Shown: positions 47,205 through 58,450 of the stretch, in pieces
How the letters are laid out: each line of letters starts with the position of its first letter
How positions within the stretch are numbered: the stretch's first letter is position 1
Assembly: GCA_031081675.1 (NCBI GenBank)
Contig: JAVHLZ010000009.1
Location: 25,768 to 89,767 of the forward strand
Direction of reading: 5' to 3'
DNA: 64,000 nucleotides
DNA from: Armatimonadota bacterium
GTDB taxonomy: Bacteria; Sysuimicrobiota; Sysuimicrobiia; Sysuimicrobiales; Kaftiobacteriaceae
The notes under the pieces: generated by a model
Seen by the model: only the letters and a program-made list of their open reading frames with translations
What the model was told of the DNA's origin: nothing
Databases searched by the model: none
Position numbers and translations under genes: made by a program

Positions 47205-47696
47205 ATGACGCGGGAAGAGATCGTGGCGCAGGTCGAGCAGATGCTGCGGCCGATCGTGGCCCGGCTGGGCCTGGAGACGGTCGAGGTCTCCCTGTCCGGC
47301 GAGGGTGCGCGCACGGTCCTGAAGGTCCTGGTGGACCGACCGGAGGGGGGCATCACCGTCGAGGAGTGCGCCCGGGTCAACGAGATGCTGGGCCGCCAGC
47401 TGGACCTGGTCGACCTCTTCGACCACCCCTACACCCTGGAAGTCTCCTCCCCGGGCCTGGACCGGCCGCTGCGCACCGACGCCGATTTCCGCCGGTACGC
47501 GGGCCGCAAGGCCGAGGTGAAGACGGCGCAACCCGTGGAGGGCGGGAAGGTCCTCCGGGGGGTCCTGCTGGGCGTGATCGGGGACGACGTGGTTCTCCAG
47601 GTGCGCGGCCGGCAGGTGCGGGTGCCGAAGGCGCAGATCGTCCAGGCCCGCCTGGTGGTGGACCTGGACGACCTGCGGGCCGACCTGAGGGCGTAG
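47205..47696 (+). CDS. rimP: Ribosome maturation factor RimP
   Basis: A 163-residue factor for 30S maturation. The N-terminal domain (MTREEIVAQVEQMLRPIVARLGLETVEVSLSG) and the motif YTLEVSSPGLDRPLRTDADFRRYAG are diagnostic. ATG 47205 (after GGAGAGG) is preferred to ATG 47163, which abuts the T-tract of the leader terminator. First gene of the nusA-infB operon. Confidence 0.94.
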   Translation: MTREEIVAQVEQMLRPIVARLGLETVEVSLSGEGARTVLKVLVDRPEGGITVEECARVNEMLGRQLDLVDLFDHPYTLEVSSPGLDRPLRTDADFRRYAGRKAEVKTAQPVEGGKVLRGVLLGVIGDDVVLQVRGRQVRVPKAQIVQARLVVDLDDLRADLRA

Positions 47697-47712
47697 GCGG
47701 CGGGGTGATGTC

Positions 47713-48913
<1,201 letters not shown>

Positions 48914-48921
<8 letters not shown>

Positions 48922-49255
48922 GTCGCGCACCATTCCCACCCGGATGTGCGTGGCCTGCCGCACCGCGCGCCCCAAGAGGGATCTGGTGCGGGTGGTGCGC
49001 ACCCCGTCGGGAGCCGTCGTGGTCGATCCCACCGGCAAGCTGGCCGGGCGCGGGGCGTACGTGTGCCCGTCGGTGGACTGCGCCCGCTCCGGCGTGCGCG
49101 AGGGCCGCCTGGCCCATGCGCTGCAGGCGCCCCTGCCGGAGGGGCTGGAGGCGGATCTGCTGCGGGTGGTGGAGAGCGTACTGGCCGCCCGGGCCGGGGC
49201 CGATCGCCCCAAGGTGATCCGGATTCCGGCGGCCGGCCGCCGGGCCACCACGTAG
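48914..49255 (+). CDS. rnpM: YlxR/RnpM family RNA-binding protein (DUF448)
   Basis: A 113-residue DUF448 protein. The signature [42 protein letters not shown] and the C-terminal helix are present. In Bacillus-type bacteria this protein binds RNase P RNA. It overlaps the end of nusA by 8 nt; the ylxQ (L7Ae-like) gene that often follows is absent. Confidence 0.92.
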
Positions 49256-49281
49256 CGGATCCGGGAGGAGGGCGCGACAGG

Positions 49282-51747
49282 ATGCGAGTGCACGAGCTGG
49301 CCAGGGAACTGGGCATGACCAGCAAGGCCCTGATGGACCTGCTGGCCAGCATGAACATCCAGGTCAAAAGTCACAGCAGCTCCCTGGACGCAGCCACGGT
49401 GGAGCGGGTGCGCCGGCGGGTCAAAGGCCAGCCTGAGACCAAGCCGGCTCCCGCCCCCGCCCGGGAGGCCCGAACGCCCACGGGGGAGAGGATCCTGGGG
49501 CTGCGCAAGATCACGCCGCCTCCTCCGCCGCCCCCGCCGGAGCCCGCGGCCGCGCCCCCGCAGCCCGAACCGGTGACTCCCGCTCCGGAGCCCCGGCCGG
49601 CCCCGCCGGCACCTGCGCCGGAACCGGTAGCCGCACGTCCGGTCGAGCCGCGCCCCGCCCCGCCCGCAGGGCCGGAGGCGGCTCCGCCGGCCCGACCCGC
49701 CAGGCCCGCTCCCGCCGCTCCGCCGGCCGCAGGGCCCGCCAAACCCGCGGCGAAGGAAACGCGCCCGGTCATCCGACCGGCGGCCGCGGCCCCTCCACGG
49801 GTGTCTCCGCGCCCGCCGGTGCCACCGCGCAAGGAGGCTCCCCCGCGCCCGGCCGTGCCGCGCCCGCCGGTGGAACCGCCTCCGGTCCCGCCGCCTCCTC
49901 CAGTGGCGCCGGCTCCGGCGCCGGTCACAGCGCCCAAGGAGCGCCCTCCCAAGGTCAAGGAGCGCATTCCCCCGCCGCCTCCTCCAGAGCCGGCCGCGCC
50001 TCCCGTGGTGGCTCCGGAGGTGGAGCTCACCGGCCCGGTGACCGTCGGCGAACTGGCGTCAAAGCTGGGCGTGCCGGCCGGCGAGGTGATCAAACGGCTG
50101 CTGGAACAGGGAGTGCTCGCCGGGATCAACCAGCAGATCTCCCTGGAGGTCGCCACCCGGGTGGCCGAGTCGCTGGGGTCGCGCGTCCGCCGTCCCGAGC
50201 CGGCGCCCGCCGCGGCCGCTCCGGGGGCCCGCCGACTGGAGGTGAGCCGCGACGCCACGGCTCCGCCTCGGCCGCCGGTCGTCACCATCATGGGACACGT
50301 GGACCACGGCAAGACGTCGCTGCTGGATGCCATCCGACAGACCGATGTGGCGGCCCGGGAAGTGGGCGGCATCACCCAGCACATCGGCGCCTCCACGGTG
50401 GACGTGGACGGCCGCCGGATCGTCTTCATCGACACGCCTGGCCACGAGGCCTTCACCACCCTGCGCGCGCGGGGCGCCCAGGTCACCGATATCGCCGTGC
50501 TGGTGGTGGCCGCCGACGACGGCGTCATGCCGCAGACCGTCGAAGCCCTCAACCACGCCCGGGCGGCCGGCGTGCCGGTGGTGGTGGCGATCAACAAGAT
50601 CGACCTGCCCCAGGCCAACGTGGACCGGGTGAAGCAGCAGCTCAGCGAGCTGGGCCTGGTGCCCGAGGACTGGGGCGGCGACACCGTGGTGGTGCCGGTG
50701 TCCGCCCGCACCCGCCAGGGGATCCGGGACCTGCTGGAGATGCTCCTCCTGGTCGCCGACCTGCAGGACCTGCGGGCGCCGGTGGACCGGCCGGCCCGGG
50801 GAACCATCATCGAGGCGCGCCTGGACCGGGGGCGCGGCCCGGTAGCCACGGTCCTGGTCCAGGAGGGCACCCTGCGGGTGGGTGACGCGGTGGTGGCCGG
50901 GACCACCGCCGGCCGCGTGCGCGCCATGACCGACGCCCGGGGCGAGCGGCTGCAGGAGGCCACGCCCGGCACCCCGGTGGAGGTGGTAGGCCTGGACGAC
51001 GTGCCCACGGCCGGCGACCTGCTGGAGGTGGTCCGCGACGAGCGCCTGGCTCGCGCCATCGTCGAGGAGCGCCGCGAGCGGCGCCGCGCCGCCGAAGCGG
51101 CGGTGGCGCCTCCGGAAGAAGCGCCCGCCGAGGGCGGTCCCCGCGAGCTGCGGGTCATCGTCAAGGCCGACACCCACGGGTCGGTGGAGGCCCTGCTCCA
51201 GTCGCTGCCCCGCCTGGCCACCCCGGAGGTGGGCGTGCGGGTGCTCCACGCGGCGGTGGGAAACGTCACCGAGTCGGACGTCATGCTGGCGGCGGCCAGC
51301 CGGGCGCTCATCGTGGGCTTCAACGTCCGCCCGGACCCGCCCGTGCGCAAGGTCGCCGAACAGGAGCGGGTGGAGATCGTCACCCACCGCATCATCTACG
51401 AGGCCCTGGACGACCTGCGCCAGCGCATCCGCGGCCTGCTGGCGCCGCGGCGGCGGGAGGTGGTCCTGGGGCGGGCCGAGGTCCGCCAGACCTTCACCAT
51501 CTCCCGGGTGGGCACGGTCGCCGGCTGCTACGTGGCGTCGGGGGTGGTGACCCGCGGCGCCGCCGTCCGGGTCGTCCGGGACGGGGTGGTCGTGCACGAC
51601 GGCCGCATCGCGTCCCTGCGCCGCTTCAAGGAGGATGTGCGCGAGGTGACCGAAGGGTTCGAGTGCGGCATCGCCCTGGAGCGGTTCGGCGACATCAAGG
51701 TCGGAGACATCCTGGAAGCCTACGAGGTCCGCGAAGAGCCGGCCTAG
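49282..51747 (+). CDS. infB: Translation initiation factor IF-2
   Basis: An 821-residue GTPase that places initiator tRNA on the ribosome. It has an N-terminal IF2_N domain ([25 protein letters not shown]), a long Pro/Ala/Arg-rich linker (about residues 50-245) and a second IF2_N-like helix bundle ([22 protein letters not shown]). The G domain follows with G1 [13 protein letters not shown]3 DTPGH, G4 NKID and G5 SA, then the beta-barrel and C1/C2 domains. The extreme linker composition opens a long false ORF on the opposite strand. Confidence 0.97.
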   Translation: MRVHELARELGMTSKALMDLLASMNIQVKSHSSSLDAATVERVRRRVKGQPETKPAPAPAREARTPTGERILGLRKITPPPPPPPPEPAAAPPQPEPVTPAPEPRPAPPAPAPEPVAARPVEPRPAPPAGPEAAPPARPARPAPAAPPAAGPAKPAAKETRPVIRPAAAAPPRVSPRPPVPPRKEAPPRPAVPRPPVEPPPVPPPPPVAPAPAPVTAPKERPPKVKERIPPPPPPEPAAPPVVAPEVELTGPVTVGELASKLGVPAGEVIKRLLEQGVLAGINQQISLEVATRVAESLGSRVRRPEPAPAAAAPGARRLEVSRDATAPPRPPVVTIMGHVDHGKTSLLDAIRQTDVAAREVGGITQHIGASTVDVDGRRIVFIDTPGHEAFTTLRARGAQVTDIAVLVVAADDGVMPQTVEALNHARAAGVPVVVAINKIDLPQANVDRVKQQLSELGLVPEDWGGDTVVVPVSARTRQGIRDLLEMLLLVADLQDLRAPVDRPARGTIIEARLDRGRGPVATVLVQEGTLRVGDAVVAGTTAGRVRAMTDARGERLQEATPGTPVEVVGLDDVPTAGDLLEVVRDERLARAIVEERRERRRAAEAAVAPPEEAPAEGGPRELRVIVKADTHGSVEALLQSLPRLATPEVGVRVLHAAVGNVTESDVMLAAASRALIVGFNVRPDPPVRKVAEQERVEIVTHRIIYEALDDLRQRIRGLLAPRRREVVLGRAEVRQTFTISRVGTVAGCYVASGVVTRGAAVRVVRDGVVVHDGRIASLRRFKEDVREVTEGFECGIALERFGDIKVGDILEAYEVREEPA

Positions 51748-51801
51748 GGGGGAGGGGCCCGGGCCGGAAAGCGGGACGGCGCGGTCCGTCCCGGGACAGA
51801 C

Positions 51802-52083
51802 ATGGTCATCGGCGTGTTGCAGGTCGAGCTCACCCTGCCGGCCAGCCACAGCCTCAAGGACAAGCGCCGGCTGGTGAAGAGCCTGCTGGACCGGCTCCAC
51901 AACGAGTTCAACGTGGCCGCCGCCGAGGTGGACGCCCAGGACGATCACCGCCACGCCCACCTGGCGGTCACGTGCGTGAGTACCGACGCCCGCCACGCCA
52001 ACCGGATCCTGTCGCGGATCATGGAGGTGGTGGAGCGGGAGTCGGAGATGATCGTGGTGCGCTACGAGATGGAGTTGCGGTGA
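51802..52083 (+). CDS. DUF503 (YlxP-like) protein
   Basis: A 93-residue protein. The family signature is complete: GVLQVELTLPASHSLKDKRRLVKSLLDRLHNEFNVAAAEVDAQDDHRHAHLAVTCVS. It always travels between infB and rbfA in Bacillota-like genomes. It is a small ferredoxin-like fold of unknown role, possibly in ribosome biogenesis. Confidence 0.93.
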   Translation: MVIGVLQVELTLPASHSLKDKRRLVKSLLDRLHNEFNVAAAEVDAQDDHRHAHLAVTCVSTDARHANRILSRIMEVVERESEMIVVRYEMELR

Positions 52084-52124
52084 TGAGGCCGGCCACAGAT
52101 CCCCATCCCGCGGGTTGAGGGCCC

Positions 52125-52532
52125 ATGTCCCACCGTCCCGACAAGGTCAGGGAGTTCATCCGCGAGCAGGTCAGCGACATCCTCCACCATCAGGTCAAGG
52201 ACCCGCGCATCGGGTTCGTGTCGGTGACCGAGGTGGAGATCAGTCCCGACCTGCGCCACGCCCGGGTCTTCGTCAGCGTCCTGGGCGACGAGCAGGCCAA
52301 GGCCCAGACCATGGCCGGCCTGCACAGCGCGGCGGGCTTTGTGCGGGGCGAACTGGGCCGTCGGCTGCAGATGCGCTTTGTGCCCGAGATCACCTTCCGG
52401 CTGGACGAGTCCATCGAGCGCGGGACCCGGGTCGTGTCTCTGATCCGCCGGCTGAGCGGTCCCCCCGACGGGAAGGAGGCCCATGAGCACCCTGGCGGCG
52501 CAGATCGCGACGACGCTGCGGGCCAGTCGTGA
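52125..52532 (+). CDS. rbfA: Ribosome-binding factor A
   Basis: A 135-residue KH-fold 30S maturation factor: RPDKVREFIREQVSDILHHQVKDPRIGFVSVTEVEISPDLRHARVFVSVLGDE and RFVPEITFRLDESIERG. The C-terminal 17 residues are encoded in the overlap with nrnA (50 nt) and are not conserved. Confidence 0.94.
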   Translation: MSHRPDKVREFIREQVSDILHHQVKDPRIGFVSVTEVEISPDLRHARVFVSVLGDEQAKAQTMAGLHSAAGFVRGELGRRLQMRFVPEITFRLDESIERGTRVVSLIRRLSGPPDGKEAHEHPGGADRDDAAGQS

Positions 52533-53508
52533 CGTCCTCGTGATCTGCCACGTCGATCCCGACGGCGACTGCCTGGGGTCGGCCCTGGCCCTCGGGCTGG
52601 CCCTGACCCGGGTGGGTGTACCGGCCCGAGTCGGCAGCGCCGACGGAGTGCCCGAGCCGTTCCGCGCGCTGCCCGGCGCGTCCGCGGTGGTCACCACCCC
52701 GCCGCCCGGGCCCTGGGACGCGGCCGTGGCAGTGGAGTGCAGTTCGCCCGACCGGGCCGGCGCGTTCGCGGAGGTGCTGGCCCGCGCGCGGGTGGTGGTC
52801 AACGTTGACCACCACCTCACCAACACCGGCTACGGCCACCTGGTATACCTCGACCCGTCCGCCGCGGCGGTCGGGGAGATGGTGGCCGAGATCATCCGGG
52901 CCCTGGGCGTCCCGCTGGACCGGGAGATCGCCCAGGCCCTGCTCACCGCCGTGGTGACCGACACCGGCGCGTTCCGCTACCCGAATACCTCCCCGCAGAC
53001 GCTGCGGCTGGCCGCCGAGCTGATGGAGGCGGGTGGCTCGGTGGCGGAGATCGTCGAGCGCGTGTACGAGACGCGCACGGCGGCGGGCCTGCGGCTGCTG
53101 GGCCTGGCCCTGGCGAGCCTGCGGGTCTCGCCCGACGGCCGCGTGGCGTGGACCACGGTCACCCCCGCCATGCTGGCGCAGGCCGGGGCGGCGCCGGAGG
53201 ACACCACGGGCATCGTGGGGGTGCTCCGGCAGATCCGGGGGGTGAAGGTGGCGCTCCTGTTCGAGCAGACCCCCGACGGCGTGCGGGTCGGCATCCGCTC
53301 CCGGGACGGGGTGCGCTCCCACGTGATCGCCGAGGCGTTCGGCGGAGGGGGGCACCCGGGGGCGGCCGGATTCACGGCCGCGGGCCGGCTGGAGGAGGTG
53401 GTGGCCGCCACCCTGGCCGAAGTCGAGCGCGAACTGCGCCGCGATGGCGCCGACGTCCCCGCCGGCCCGGCCTCCGCGCCCGCCCGGGAGGCGGAGCAGA
53501 CGGGGTGA
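52483..53508 (+). CDS. nrnA: NrnA-type bifunctional oligoribonuclease / pAp phosphatase (DHH-DHHA1)
   Basis: A 341-residue DHH phosphoesterase that degrades nanoRNA and possibly pAp or linear dinucleotides. Motif I is ICHVDPDGDCLGSALALG, the DHH motif VNVDHHLTN, motif IV VVTDTGAFRYPNT, and the DHHA1 domain has SHVIAEAFGGGGHPGAAGF. The start lies 50 nt inside rbfA. The rbfA-nrnA-truB order is common outside Bacillus. Confidence 0.94.
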   Translation: MSTLAAQIATTLRASRDVLVICHVDPDGDCLGSALALGLALTRVGVPARVGSADGVPEPFRALPGASAVVTTPPPGPWDAAVAVECSSPDRAGAFAEVLARARVVVNVDHHLTNTGYGHLVYLDPSAAAVGEMVAEIIRALGVPLDREIAQALLTAVVTDTGAFRYPNTSPQTLRLAAELMEAGGSVAEIVERVYETRTAAGLRLLGLALASLRVSPDGRVAWTTVTPAMLAQAGAAPEDTTGIVGVLRQIRGVKVALLFEQTPDGVRVGIRSRDGVRSHVIAEAFGGGGHPGAAGFTAAGRLEEVVAATLAEVERELRRDGADVPAGPASAPAREAEQTG

Positions 53509-53533
53509 GGATCGGCCTGGTTGCCTGCCGCCT

Positions 53534-54463
53534 ATGACCGGACCTGCTCCTGCCCTGTCGGTGGACGGCATCCTGGTGGTCTGCAAACCCGTGGGCATGA
53601 CCTCCCACGACGTGGTGGACGCCGTCCGGGACCTCGCCGGCACCCGTCGGGTGGGCCATACGGGCACCCTGGACCCCGGCGCCGCCGGCGTTCTGGTTCT
53701 GGCCATCAACCGCGCCACCCGGGTCGCCGAATTCCTGGCGGAGGCCGACAAGACCTACCGGGTGGAGGTGACCTTCGGCCGCTCCACCGATACGGGCGAC
53801 ATCTACGGGCGCACGGTGCGCGAGACCCACCCGGCGACCGTCACCGCCGAGCAGGTGGAAGACGCCCTCCCGCTGTACCTGGGCGAGATCGAGCAGGTCC
53901 CTCCCATGGCCTCGGCGGTCCGGGTGGGCGGGCGGCGACTGTATGAGCTGGCCCGCCGCGGGCAGACCGTCCAGCCGCCGGCCCGCCGGGTGCGGATCTA
54001 CCGGCTGGAGCTGCGGGAGTTCATCCCCGGCGATCCGCCGCGCGCCATCCTGGATGTGGCGTGCTCCAAGGGCACGTACGTGCGACGGTTGTGCACCGAT
54101 CTCGGCGAGACGCTGGGGTGCGGCGCCGTCGCCTCCTTCATGGTGCGCACGCGGGTGGGGCGGTACGAGCTGGCGCACAGCCACACCCTCGAAGAGCTCC
54201 AGGAGGCCGCCTCCGGCGGCCGGCTGGCCCAGCTCATCCTGCCGGTGGACGACGCGCTGGCCGACTACCCGGCGGTGGACCTGCTGCCTCTCCAGCGGCG
54301 GGCCGCGGTGCACGGGCAGGCCATCCCCCTGTTCCGCATTCCCCACTGGCAGCGGCTGGCGGGGGCGCGGGTGGTGCGGTTGCGGGACTCCCACGGCCTG
54401 GTGGCCCTGGCCCGGGTGGAGGACGGCCTGCTGAAACCATTCAAGGTGCTGCGGGAGTCCTGA
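53534..54463 (+). CDS. truB: tRNA pseudouridine-55 synthase TruB
   Basis: A 309-residue pseudouridine synthase for U55 in the T-loop. GILVVCKPVGMTSHDVVDAV, the catalytic-Asp motif RRVGHTGTLDPGAAGVLVLAI, KTYRVEVTFGRSTDTGD, and the C-terminal part with VACSKGTYVRRLCTDLGETLG are present. ribF starts at the very next nucleotide. Confidence 0.96.
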   Translation: MTGPAPALSVDGILVVCKPVGMTSHDVVDAVRDLAGTRRVGHTGTLDPGAAGVLVLAINRATRVAEFLAEADKTYRVEVTFGRSTDTGDIYGRTVRETHPATVTAEQVEDALPLYLGEIEQVPPMASAVRVGGRRLYELARRGQTVQPPARRVRIYRLELREFIPGDPPRAILDVACSKGTYVRRLCTDLGETLGCGAVASFMVRTRVGRYELAHSHTLEELQEAASGGRLAQLILPVDDALADYPAVDLLPLQRRAAVHGQAIPLFRIPHWQRLAGARVVRLRDSHGLVALARVEDGLLKPFKVLRES

Positions 54464-55477
54464 ATGGAGGTTGTCCACGGCCTGCAGGACATCCCGACCG
54501 CGCGGCGGCCCCTGGTGGTGGCCCTGGGCACGTTCGACGGCGTCCACCGGGGGCACCAGGCGCTGATCGCCGCCGCCCGCCGGCGCGCGGATGCGCTGGG
54601 GGGATCGTGCGCCGTCGTGACGTTTGATCCGCACCCCCAGAAGGTGCTGCATCCTCAGACGGGCGCGATCCTGCTGACCACCCTGGATGAGCGTCTCGCC
54701 CTGCTGGCCGACCTGGGCGTGGACCTGGTGGTGGTGGTGCGGTTTGACGACGCCCTGCGGCAGACCCCCCCCGACCGGTGGGTGCGGATGCTGGTGGAGC
54801 GGTTGCGCATGGCTGAGGTGGTGTGCGGCCCCGACTACACCTTCGGCCGCGATCGGGCCGGAGACGTGGGGATGCTGCGGGTGCTGGGAGCGCAGCTGGG
54901 CTTCCGGGTGGAGGTCGCCGATCCCGTGGTGATTGACGGCGAGCGGGTCAGCAGCTCCCGGATCCGGGACCTGCTGCGCGAGGGGCGGGTGACCGACGCG
55001 GCGCGCCTTCTGGGATGGTGGTATGCGGTGACCGGGCGCGTGATCCGGGGGGATGGCCGCGGCCGGCAGCTGGGGTTTCCCACCGTGAACCTGGAGGTGG
55101 CGCCGGACAAGCTCCTGCCCGCCCCGGGCATCTACGCGGGCACCTGCCGCACCCCCCAGGGAATCCACCCCGCGGCCATCAGCCTGGGCACGCGCCCGAC
55201 GTTCGGGCCCGGCAGGCTCCAGGTGGAAGGGTACCTGCTGGGGTTTGAAGGAGACCTCTACGACCGCACGGTGAGCCTGGCGGTCGCGGCGCGCCTGCGG
55301 GATGAAGAGGCGTTTCCCACCGTCGAGGCCCTGGTGGCCCAGATGGCCGCCGACGTGAGCGCCGTGCCCGCGGCCCTGGCCCGGGCGGCTGCCGCCGCCG
55401 GCCTGCCCGCCCTGTCCCCGGAGGCGGTCCGGGAGCCATCGGGCCGGGACGCGCCCGAGCCCCCGGACCCGCCCTGA
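54464..55477 (+). CDS. ribF: Bifunctional riboflavin kinase / FAD synthetase
   Basis: A 337-residue enzyme making FMN and FAD. The N-terminal nucleotidyltransferase has ALGTFDGVHRGHQALI, VVTFDPHPQKVL, VCGPDYTFGRDRAG and VSSSRIRDLLREG; the C-terminal kinase has VIRGDGRGRQLGFPTVNLEV and LLGFEGDLYDRTV. The last 30 or so residues are Pro/Ala-rich and likely disordered. No FMN riboswitch is seen upstream. Confidence 0.95.
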   Translation: MEVVHGLQDIPTARRPLVVALGTFDGVHRGHQALIAAARRRADALGGSCAVVTFDPHPQKVLHPQTGAILLTTLDERLALLADLGVDLVVVVRFDDALRQTPPDRWVRMLVERLRMAEVVCGPDYTFGRDRAGDVGMLRVLGAQLGFRVEVADPVVIDGERVSSSRIRDLLREGRVTDAARLLGWWYAVTGRVIRGDGRGRQLGFPTVNLEVAPDKLLPAPGIYAGTCRTPQGIHPAAISLGTRPTFGPGRLQVEGYLLGFEGDLYDRTVSLAVAARLRDEEAFPTVEALVAQMAADVSAVPAALARAAAAAGLPALSPEAVREPSGRDAPEPPDPP

Positions 55478-55491
55478 GGGCGTCCGGCGCA

Positions 55492-55520
55492 TTGCTGGCG
55501 GCGGGCGCCCGTGCTAGGAT
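55492..55520 (+). promoter_or_regulatory. Promoter of rpsO
   Basis: TTGCTG (55492-55497), 17 nt, TAGGAT (55515-55520), 14 nt after the ribF stop. The start near 55527 gives a leader of about 77 nt containing the hairpin described next. Confidence 0.55.
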
Positions 55521-55535
55521 AGAGCACGGTCGATG

Positions 55536-55581
55536 GCTGGGAGGTCCGTACCCCCGGCGGCCCCTCGGCTTTTTGATTTTT
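55536..55581 (+). terminator. Attenuator-like terminator in the rpsO leader
   Basis: GCTGGGAGG (55536-55544) pairs with CCCCTCGGC (55561-55569) with one mismatch and two G-U pairs, followed at once by TTTTTGATTTTT (55570-55581). It sits between the rpsO promoter and the ribosome site, so it may be the terminator form of an S15 leader. Confidence 0.55.
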
Positions 55582-55603
55582 GGCTCCGGCAGGAGGTGCA
55601 GGG

Positions 55604-55873
55604 GTGGCAGTCACCCGCGAGAGCAAGCAGGCCATCGTGAGCCGGTTCCGCCGGCACGACGCCGACACCGGTTCGCCGGAAGTGCAGATCGCCCTGCTCA
55701 CCGAGCGGATCAACAAGCTCACCGAGCACCTCGCCGTGCACAAGAAGGACCTGCACTCCCGGCGTGGGCTGCTGAAGATGGTCAGCCAGCGCCGCCGGCT
55801 GCTGGACTACCTGATGCGCACCGATGTGGAGCGGTACCGGGCGATCGTGGACGCCCTCGGCCTGCGCCGGTGA
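55604..55873 (+). CDS. rpsO: 30S ribosomal protein S15
   Basis: An 89-residue protein, exactly the family length: [70 protein letters not shown] at 55604 with GGAGGTG upstream is preferred to an in-frame GTG/ATG-like extension at 55580. Confidence 0.97.
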   Translation: MAVTRESKQAIVSRFRRHDADTGSPEVQIALLTERINKLTEHLAVHKKDLHSRRGLLKMVSQRRRLLDYLMRTDVERYRAIVDALGLRR

Positions 55874-55904
55874 GAGGACGACCCGGTGGCGCGGACGGTG
55901 GCGG

Positions 55905-55932
55905 GATGGGAGCGGGGCACCCCGCTCCCATC
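55905..55932 (+). terminator. 13-bp perfect hairpin between rpsO and pnp
   Basis: GATGGGAGCGGGG (55905-55917) and CCCCGCTCCCATC (55920-55932) are perfectly complementary with only CA between. It may terminate rpsO or be a processing site like the RNase III hairpin in the E. coli pnp leader. Confidence 0.55.
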
Positions 55933-55952
55933 GCCGTGTCTGCCCGGGCCGC

Positions 55953-56035
55953 GGGGACAGACCCCGGGGGCGGGAGCCAGGGGACAGACCCGGCCCCGGG
56001 TCGTGGGGGGACAGACCCCGCAGGGGACAGACCCC
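55953..56035. repeat. Four GGGGACAGACCCC repeats
   Basis: Copies at 55953-55965, 55980-55991 (one base shorter), 56007-56019 and 56023-56035. Each is an imperfect palindrome (GGGG-ACAGA-CCCC) capable of a tiny hairpin. Spacing is irregular (27, 27, 16 nt). They fill most of the 255-nt rpsO-pnp gap. Confidence 0.8.
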
Positions 56036-56128
56036 GGGAGGGGGATCCCGGCCAGGGACGGGCAGAGCTTCCCGGAACGGCCGGTGACATACTGACGTGA
56101 GGACATTGACCGTAGGAGGAGAGCGCGG

Positions 56129-58381
56129 ATGATTCCCGTTGTGACCCGCGTGGCCGCCCCCGTGGGCGGCCGCGAGCTGATCTTTGAGACCGGTCTGCTG
56201 GCCCGCCAGGCCGGCGGAGCGGTGGTCGTGCGCAGCGGCGACAGCATGGTCCTGGTCACCGCCACCGCCTCGACCGAGCCACGGGAGGGGGTGGACTTCT
56301 TCCCGCTGACCTGCGACTTCGAGGAGCGCATGTACGCCGCCGGCAAGATCCCCGGCGGGTTCTTCAAGCGGGAGGGGCGGCCCGGCGAGCGGGCCATCCT
56401 CTCGGCGCGGCTGATGGACCGCCCCCTGCGGCCGCTGTTCCCCAAGGGGTTCCGCAACGACGTGCAGGTCATCGCCACGGTCCTGTCCACCGACTTCGAC
56501 AACGACCCGGCGGTGCTGGCGGTCAACGGTGCTTCGGCGGCCCTGTGCATCTCCGACATCCCCTTCCATGGCCCCATCGGCGCCGTCCGAATGGGCCTGG
56601 TGGGCGGGGAGCTGGTGATCAACCCCACCTGGAAGCAGCTGGCGGAGGAGAGCGCCCTGGACCTGGTGGTGGCGGCCAGCGAGGACGCCATCATCATGGT
56701 CGAGGCCGGCGCCGACGAGGTGCCCGAGGCCCGCCTCCTGGACGCCCTGGACCTGGCGCACCGGGAGATCCGCAAGATCATCGCCGCCCAGCGGGAGCTG
56801 ATGGCCCGGGTGGGCAAGCCCAAGATGGCGGTGCCGGAGACGGCGCCGGACCCCGAACTGGCGCGGGCGGTGCGGGAGCGGGCGCTGCCGCTCATCCGGG
56901 AGGCGCTGGTCCAGCCCGAGAAGCTGGCCCGGGAGGACGCCCTGCGCCGGGTGCAGGAAGCGGTGGCTCCGTCGCTGCTGGAGCAGTTCCCCGACCGGGA
57001 GGCGGAAATCGGCGAGATCATCCAGGCGCTCACCAAGGAGGAGGTGCGCCGGATGATCCTGGAGGAGGGCCGCCGGCCCGACGGCCGGGGGCTGACGGAC
57101 ATCCGCCCCCTGTACATCGCGGTGGGCGTGGTGCCCCGGGCGCACGGGTCCGGCCTGTTCCAGAGGGGGCAGACCCAGGTCCTCACGGTGGCCACCCTCG
57201 GCACGGGGGAGGACGAGCAGATCATCGACGACATCACGCCGCGCACGTCCAAGCGCTTCATGCACCACTACTCCTTCCCGCCCTACTCGGTGGGAGAGGT
57301 CCGGCCGCTGCGCAGCCCCGGCCGCCGCGAGATCGGCCACGGCCTGCTGGCCGAGCGCGCCCTGGAGCCCATGATCCCCGACGAGTCGGTCTTCCCGTAC
57401 ACCATCCGCCTGGTCTCCGAGGTCCTGGAGTCCAACGGCTCCACCTCCATGGCGTCGGTGTGCGGCTCCACCCTGGCCCTGATGGACGCCGGCGTCCCCA
57501 TCCGGGCGCCGGTGGCCGGCATCGCCATGGGCCTGGTCACCGGCCCCAACGGACGGGCCGCCGTGCTCACCGACATCCTGGGCCTGGAAGACGCCATGGG
57601 CGACATGGACTTCAAGGTGGCCGGCACCCGGCTGGGCGTCACGGCCCTGCAGATGGACATCAAGGTGTCCGGGCTGACCCGGGACATCCTGGCCCGCGCC
57701 CTGGAGCAGGCCCGCCAGGCCCGCCTGTACATCCTGGATGAGATGGCCAAGGTGATCGCCGAGCCGCGGCCCACCCTGTCGCCCTACGCGCCGCGGATCA
57801 TCACCATCGAGATCAGCCCCGACAAGATCCGGGAGGTCATCGGCCCCGGCGGCAAGGTGATCAACAAGATCACCGCCGAGACCGGCGTCAAGATCGACAT
57901 CGAGCAGGATGGCCGGGTGCTCATCGCCTCCACCGACGAGGCCGCCGCCCGGAGGGCCATCGAGATGATCCAGGCCATCGTCCGCGACGTCAAGGTGGGG
58001 GAGATGTACCTGGGCAAGGTCACCCGGCTGATGAACTTCGGCGCGTTCGTGGAAGTGCTGCCCGGCAAGGAGGGGCTGGTCCACATCTCCGAACTGTCCG
58101 ACGGCCGCGTGAGCCGGGTGGAGGACGTGGTCAAGGTCGGCGACGAGCTGCTGGTCAAGGTCAAGGAGATCGACAGCCAGGGCCGCATCAACCTCACCCG
58201 CCGGGGAGTCACCCCGCCGGGGGAGGGGGCCCCCGCCGGCACCGTCCCCGCGGGCACCGCCGCCGCGCCGGCGCCGTCCGGCCCGGAGCAGCGCCGGCCC
58301 GCCGGACCGGGAGGCCGCCGCGGCCGCCGGCGCCGCCGTCCCCGCCCGGGAGGACCGGGACCCGGGGCCCCGCGGTCCTGA
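56129..58381 (+). CDS. pnp: Polyribonucleotide nucleotidyltransferase (PNPase)
   Basis: A 750-residue phosphorolytic 3'-5' exoribonuclease. It has two RNase PH domains (first with [41 protein letters not shown]; second with [10 protein letters not shown] ... [15 protein letters not shown] and [15 protein letters not shown]), a KH domain ([25 protein letters not shown]) and S1 ([35 protein letters not shown]). The C-terminal 50 residues are Pro/Gly/Arg-rich. ATG preceded by AGGAGAG. Confidence 0.97.
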   Translation: MIPVVTRVAAPVGGRELIFETGLLARQAGGAVVVRSGDSMVLVTATASTEPREGVDFFPLTCDFEERMYAAGKIPGGFFKREGRPGERAILSARLMDRPLRPLFPKGFRNDVQVIATVLSTDFDNDPAVLAVNGASAALCISDIPFHGPIGAVRMGLVGGELVINPTWKQLAEESALDLVVAASEDAIIMVEAGADEVPEARLLDALDLAHREIRKIIAAQRELMARVGKPKMAVPETAPDPELARAVRERALPLIREALVQPEKLAREDALRRVQEAVAPSLLEQFPDREAEIGEIIQALTKEEVRRMILEEGRRPDGRGLTDIRPLYIAVGVVPRAHGSGLFQRGQTQVLTVATLGTGEDEQIIDDITPRTSKRFMHHYSFPPYSVGEVRPLRSPGRREIGHGLLAERALEPMIPDESVFPYTIRLVSEVLESNGSTSMASVCGSTLALMDAGVPIRAPVAGIAMGLVTGPNGRAAVLTDILGLEDAMGDMDFKVAGTRLGVTALQMDIKVSGLTRDILARALEQARQARLYILDEMAKVIAEPRPTLSPYAPRIITIEISPDKIREVIGPGGKVINKITAETGVKIDIEQDGRVLIASTDEAAARRAIEMIQAIVRDVKVGEMYLGKVTRLMNFGAFVEVLPGKEGLVHISELSDGRVSRVEDVVKVGDELLVKVKEIDSQGRINLTRRGVTPPGEGAPAGTVPAGTAAAPAPSGPEQRRPAGPGGRRGRRRRRPRPGGPGPGAPRS

Positions 58382-58450
58382 CCCTCCCCGGACCGCGGGC
58401 CCGCCCGCAGGACCCTGTCCTGCCGGCGGGTAATCCAGTAGGATAACGCC

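Noticed and set aside
49371..51395. A 674-codon reverse frame opposite infB, rich in Ser/Gly/Thr
   Set aside because: It arises from the Pro/Ala-rich IF-2 linker and G domain; no start signal or domain.
55953..56035. A CRISPR array in the rpsO-pnp gap
   Set aside because: Repeats are only 12-13 nt, spacers are 3-15 nt and GC-rich, and no cas genes are near.
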